This document shows, piece by piece, positions 61,907-64,000 of a stretch of 64,000 nt of DNA. Each line of letters opens with the position of its first letter. The stretch's first letter is position 1. The position numbers were made by a program, and so were the translations under genes. The notes beneath the pieces are model-generated. The model was not told the origin of the DNA and made no database searches. It worked only from the letters and a program-made list of their open reading frames with translations. Source of the DNA: Pseudomonas sp. S04 (lineage in GTDB: Bacteria > Pseudomonadota > Gammaproteobacteria > Pseudomonadales > Pseudomonadaceae); assembly GCF_009834545.1 (NCBI RefSeq), contig NZ_CP019427.1:3726001-3790000 (forward strand), written 5' to 3'.

Positions 61907-63148
61907 ATGCATTGCCAAACCATCGTTCTGGGCGCCGGGATTGTCGGCGTCAGTACCGCCCTCCAGTTACAGGCCCGTGGCCGCCAGGTGGTGCTTATCG
62001 ACCGCCAGCAGCCGGGCAAAGGCACCAGCCACGGCAACGCCGGGCTGATCGAGCGCGCCAGCGTGATTCCCTATTCGTTCCCCCGCGAGCTGTCGAGCCT
62101 GCTGCGCTACGCCCGCAACCAGCAATCGGACGTGCGCTACAGCCTCAAGCACCTGCCCAAGGCCGGTCCCTGGTTGCTGCAATACTGGCGGCACTCCGGG
62201 GCCAAGGGCCTGGCCATGGCGACCAAGGCCATGCTGCCGCTGGTGGAACGTTGTGTCAGTGAACATGACCTGCTCTCGACGCCGGCCGGCATGGACCATC
62301 TGATCCAGGCCGGCGGCTGGGTCGAGGCCTACAGCTCGATCCCGGCTTTCTTCAAGGCGCAACAGGACGCCGCAGCACTGCAGCGCTTTGGCCTCAATTA
62401 CCAGGTGCTCGACCGCGACGAACTGCGGGCACGCCAACCCGGCCTGCACAGCAGCGTGATCGGTGGCATCCACTGGCTCGATCCCAAGACCGTCAGCGAT
62501 CCCGGCGGCCTGACCCGTGGCTACGCCGAACTGTTCGTCGAACGCGGCGGCGTGTTTGTCCTCGGCGATGCCCTCTCCCTGCGCCAGGGCGAAGGCAAAT
62601 GGCAGGTGCAGACCGAGCAGGGCCTGGTGCTCGGCGACGAAGCCGTGGTCGCCCTCGGTCCGCAAGCCCGGGGCGTCTTCGAACCCCTGGGCTACAAGAT
62701 TCCGCTGGCGATCAAGCGCGGCTATCACATGCACTATGCCGCCCTGCCAGGCAGTTGCCTGCAACAACCCTTGCTCGACCCTATCGGCGGTTACGTGCTG
62801 GCGCCGATGGTGGGTGGCGTGCGCCTGACCACCGGGATCGAGTTCGCCGACAGTGACGACCCGATCAACGAAATCCAGTTGCGCCGCTGCGAAGAGCTGG
62901 CGCGCAAGTTCTACCCGCTGGGCGAGCGCCTGGACGCCGAACCCTGGCTGGGCCGCCGCCCGTGCCTGCCGGACATGTGCCCGGTGATCGGCCCGGCAGC
63001 GCGGCACCCGGGCCTGTGGTTCAACTTCGGCCACGCCCACCACGGCCTGACCCTCGGCCCGGTCTGCGGCCGTTTGCTGGCCGAAATGATGACCGGTGCC
63101 ACCCCGTTCACCGACCCTGCCCCTTACAGCGCCGAGCGCTTCCATTGA
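61907..63148 (+). CDS. amaD: FAD-dependent D-amino-acid dehydrogenase (AmaD-like)
   Basis: A 413-aa flavoprotein of the D-amino-acid-oxidase superfamily (DadA branch). It shows the FAD fold [39 protein letters not shown], and the C-terminal [32 protein letters not shown] (in part), typical of DadA. In P. putida the gene in this position, amaD, oxidises D-lysine to the keto acid/cyclic imine that DpkA then reduces. It lies between the permease and ATPase genes. The start ATG (61907) is preceded by AAGGAT. Confidence 0.83.
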   Translation: MHCQTIVLGAGIVGVSTALQLQARGRQVVLIDRQQPGKGTSHGNAGLIERASVIPYSFPRELSSLLRYARNQQSDVRYSLKHLPKAGPWLLQYWRHSGAKGLAMATKAMLPLVERCVSEHDLLSTPAGMDHLIQAGGWVEAYSSIPAFFKAQQDAAALQRFGLNYQVLDRDELRARQPGLHSSVIGGIHWLDPKTVSDPGGLTRGYAELFVERGGVFVLGDALSLRQGEGKWQVQTEQGLVLGDEAVVALGPQARGVFEPLGYKIPLAIKRGYHMHYAALPGSCLQQPLLDPIGGYVLAPMVGGVRLTTGIEFADSDDPINEIQLRRCEELARKFYPLGERLDAEPWLGRRPCLPDMCPVIGPAARHPGLWFNFGHAHHGLTLGPVCGRLLAEMMTGATPFTDPAPYSAERFH

Positions 63149-63165
63149 TTGCCGGAGACCCGACC

Positions 63166-63954
63166 ATGCCTGCCCTCTCTGCCCGTATCGATACGCCGCT
63201 GGCCGTGCAACCCGACACCCGTAAGGTGGTGGTGGATATCGCCGCCCTGAACAAGTTCTATGGCGCCTTCCATGTCTTGCACGACATCAACCTGCAAGTG
63301 CGCGAAGGCGAACGCATCGTCCTGTGCGGGCCTTCCGGCTCGGGTAAATCGACCCTGATCCGCTGCATCAACCGCCTGGAAATCGCCGAGAAAGGCCGGA
63401 TCCTGGTGAATGACACCGACCTGTCCCAGAACACCCGCGAGGCGGCCAAGGTGCGCAGCGAAGTGGGCATGGTGTTCCAGCATTTCAATCTGTTCCCGCA
63501 CATGAGCGTGCTCGACAACTGCACCCTGGCGCCGATCTCGGTGCGTGGCCTGAGCCGCAAGAAAGCCGAGGAACTGGCCGAGCACTTCCTGCACAAAGTC
63601 GGGATCGCCAGCCAGGCCGGCAAGTACCCCAGCCAGCTCTCCGGCGGCCAGCAACAGCGCGTGGCCATCGCCCGGGCGTTGTGCATGGAACCGAAAATCA
63701 TGCTGTTCGACGAGCCCACTTCGGCGCTCGACCCGGAGATGGTCAGCGAAGTGCTGGACGTGATGGTGAAACTGGCTGGCAGCGGCATGACCATGCTCTG
63801 CGTGACCCACGAGATGGGGTTTGCCCGGCAAGTGGCCGAGCGCGTGCTGTTTCTCGACGGTGGCCAGATCATCGAGGACGCCCCGCCGGAAGACTTCTTC
63901 AACGCCCCGAAAAGCCCACGGGCCAAGGCCTTCCTGGCGCAGATCGTGCATTGA
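63166..63954 (+). CDS. ABC transporter ATPase, polar amino-acid type
   Basis: A 262-aa ATPase of the HisP/GlnQ type. It has Walker [11 protein letters not shown]-loop [11 protein letters not shown], the signature [15 protein letters not shown], Walker [15 protein letters not shown] and the switch His in VTHEMGF. The ATG at 63166 gives an N-terminal extension of about 25 residues. It completes the transporter; a hairpin follows after 8 bp. Confidence 0.92.
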   Translation: MPALSARIDTPLAVQPDTRKVVVDIAALNKFYGAFHVLHDINLQVREGERIVLCGPSGSGKSTLIRCINRLEIAEKGRILVNDTDLSQNTREAAKVRSEVGMVFQHFNLFPHMSVLDNCTLAPISVRGLSRKKAEELAEHFLHKVGIASQAGKYPSQLSGGQQQRVAIARALCMEPKIMLFDEPTSALDPEMVSEVLDVMVKLAGSGMTMLCVTHEMGFARQVAERVLFLDGGQIIEDAPPEDFFNAPKSPRAKAFLAQIVH

Positions 63955-63962
63955 CACAGGCC

Positions 63963-63986
63963 AGGCCCGCAGGGTGCTGCGGGCCT
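63963..63986 (+). terminator. Hairpin after the ABC/amaD operon
   Basis: AGGCCCGCAG-GGTG-CTGCGGGCCT is a perfect 10-bp stem, 8 bp after the ATPase stop. The T-run is absent in what remains of the window, so it is a probable but not certain terminator. Confidence 0.65.
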
Positions 63987-64000
63987 GACTGACGAACGTC

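Overview
The window looks like a chromosomal stretch of a fluorescent Pseudomonas (P. fluorescens/putida type). The grounds are the high GC content, the typical Pseudomonas REP/BIME sequences (GTGGGAGCGGGC...GCCCGCGATG), and gene sets arranged as in that genus: a D-lysine cluster dpkA/rpiR/ABC/amaD, an accessory PQQ and quinohemoprotein alcohol dehydrogenase locus, and a carboxynorspermidine pair. No rRNA, tRNA, CRISPR array, complete insertion sequence or integrase was found.

Layout. (1) 0.2-8.5 kb: an alcohol-oxidation locus with pqqA-pqqD-pqqE (no pqqB or pqqC), a divergent AcoR-type sigma54 activator, an AldA-like aldehyde dehydrogenase and a secreted PQQ/haem alcohol dehydrogenase. Paired palindromes spaced 21 bp apart lie upstream of both pqqA and the dehydrogenase, and a good -24/-12 promoter precedes the dehydrogenase, so cofactor and enzyme look co-regulated. 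(2) 8.5-20.5 kb: an accessory patchwork with a LysR remnant, two close DUF1254/DUF1214 lipoprotein paralogues in inverted orientation, and small exporters, acetyltransferases and regulators. (3) 21-26.9 kb: a periplasmic binding protein, then an XRE/MmyB-like regulator divergent from an acyl-CoA dehydrogenase and two short-chain dehydrogenases. (4) 27-41 kb: an aralkylamine (TTQ) dehydrogenase cluster aauBEDA with two cytochromes c and an upstream 7-TM protein. It is divergent from an AraC regulator, which is followed by an NmrA-like protein, DUF1329, DUF1302, an RND/MMPL transporter and a Ycf48-like protein. One 27-bp motif occurs upstream of both the aau side and the transporter side.

(5) 41.1-41.9 kb: a junk junction with a helicase C-terminal fragment and the tail of a second lysE. 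The lysE/SGNH boundary found here is also present, slightly diverged, at 19.9-20.0 kb, so the 21.8 kb between them looks inserted. (6) 41.9-44 kb: SGNH hydrolase, NTF2-like protein, AlkA-type glycosylase and an Ada-type zinc protein. (7) 44-54.2 kb: a BCCT transporter and a tightly packed operon (Rieske oxygenase, aldehyde dehydrogenase, rubredoxin-rubredoxin reductase fusion, FAD amine oxidoreductase, cupin, MFS) under a LysR regulator, probably for a quaternary or secondary amine. (8) 54.3-56.7 kb: carboxynorspermidine decarboxylase and dehydrogenase (spermidine synthesis). (9) 56.9-57.5 kb: three tandem 171-bp units carrying REP pairs. (10) 57.5-64 kb: the D-lysine/D-amino acid module dpkA, rpiR, ABC transporter and amaD.

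The common theme is oxidation of alcohols and amines in the periplasm or cytoplasm, with aldehyde dehydrogenases downstream. Functions are read from sequence motifs and synteny; no similarity search could be run.
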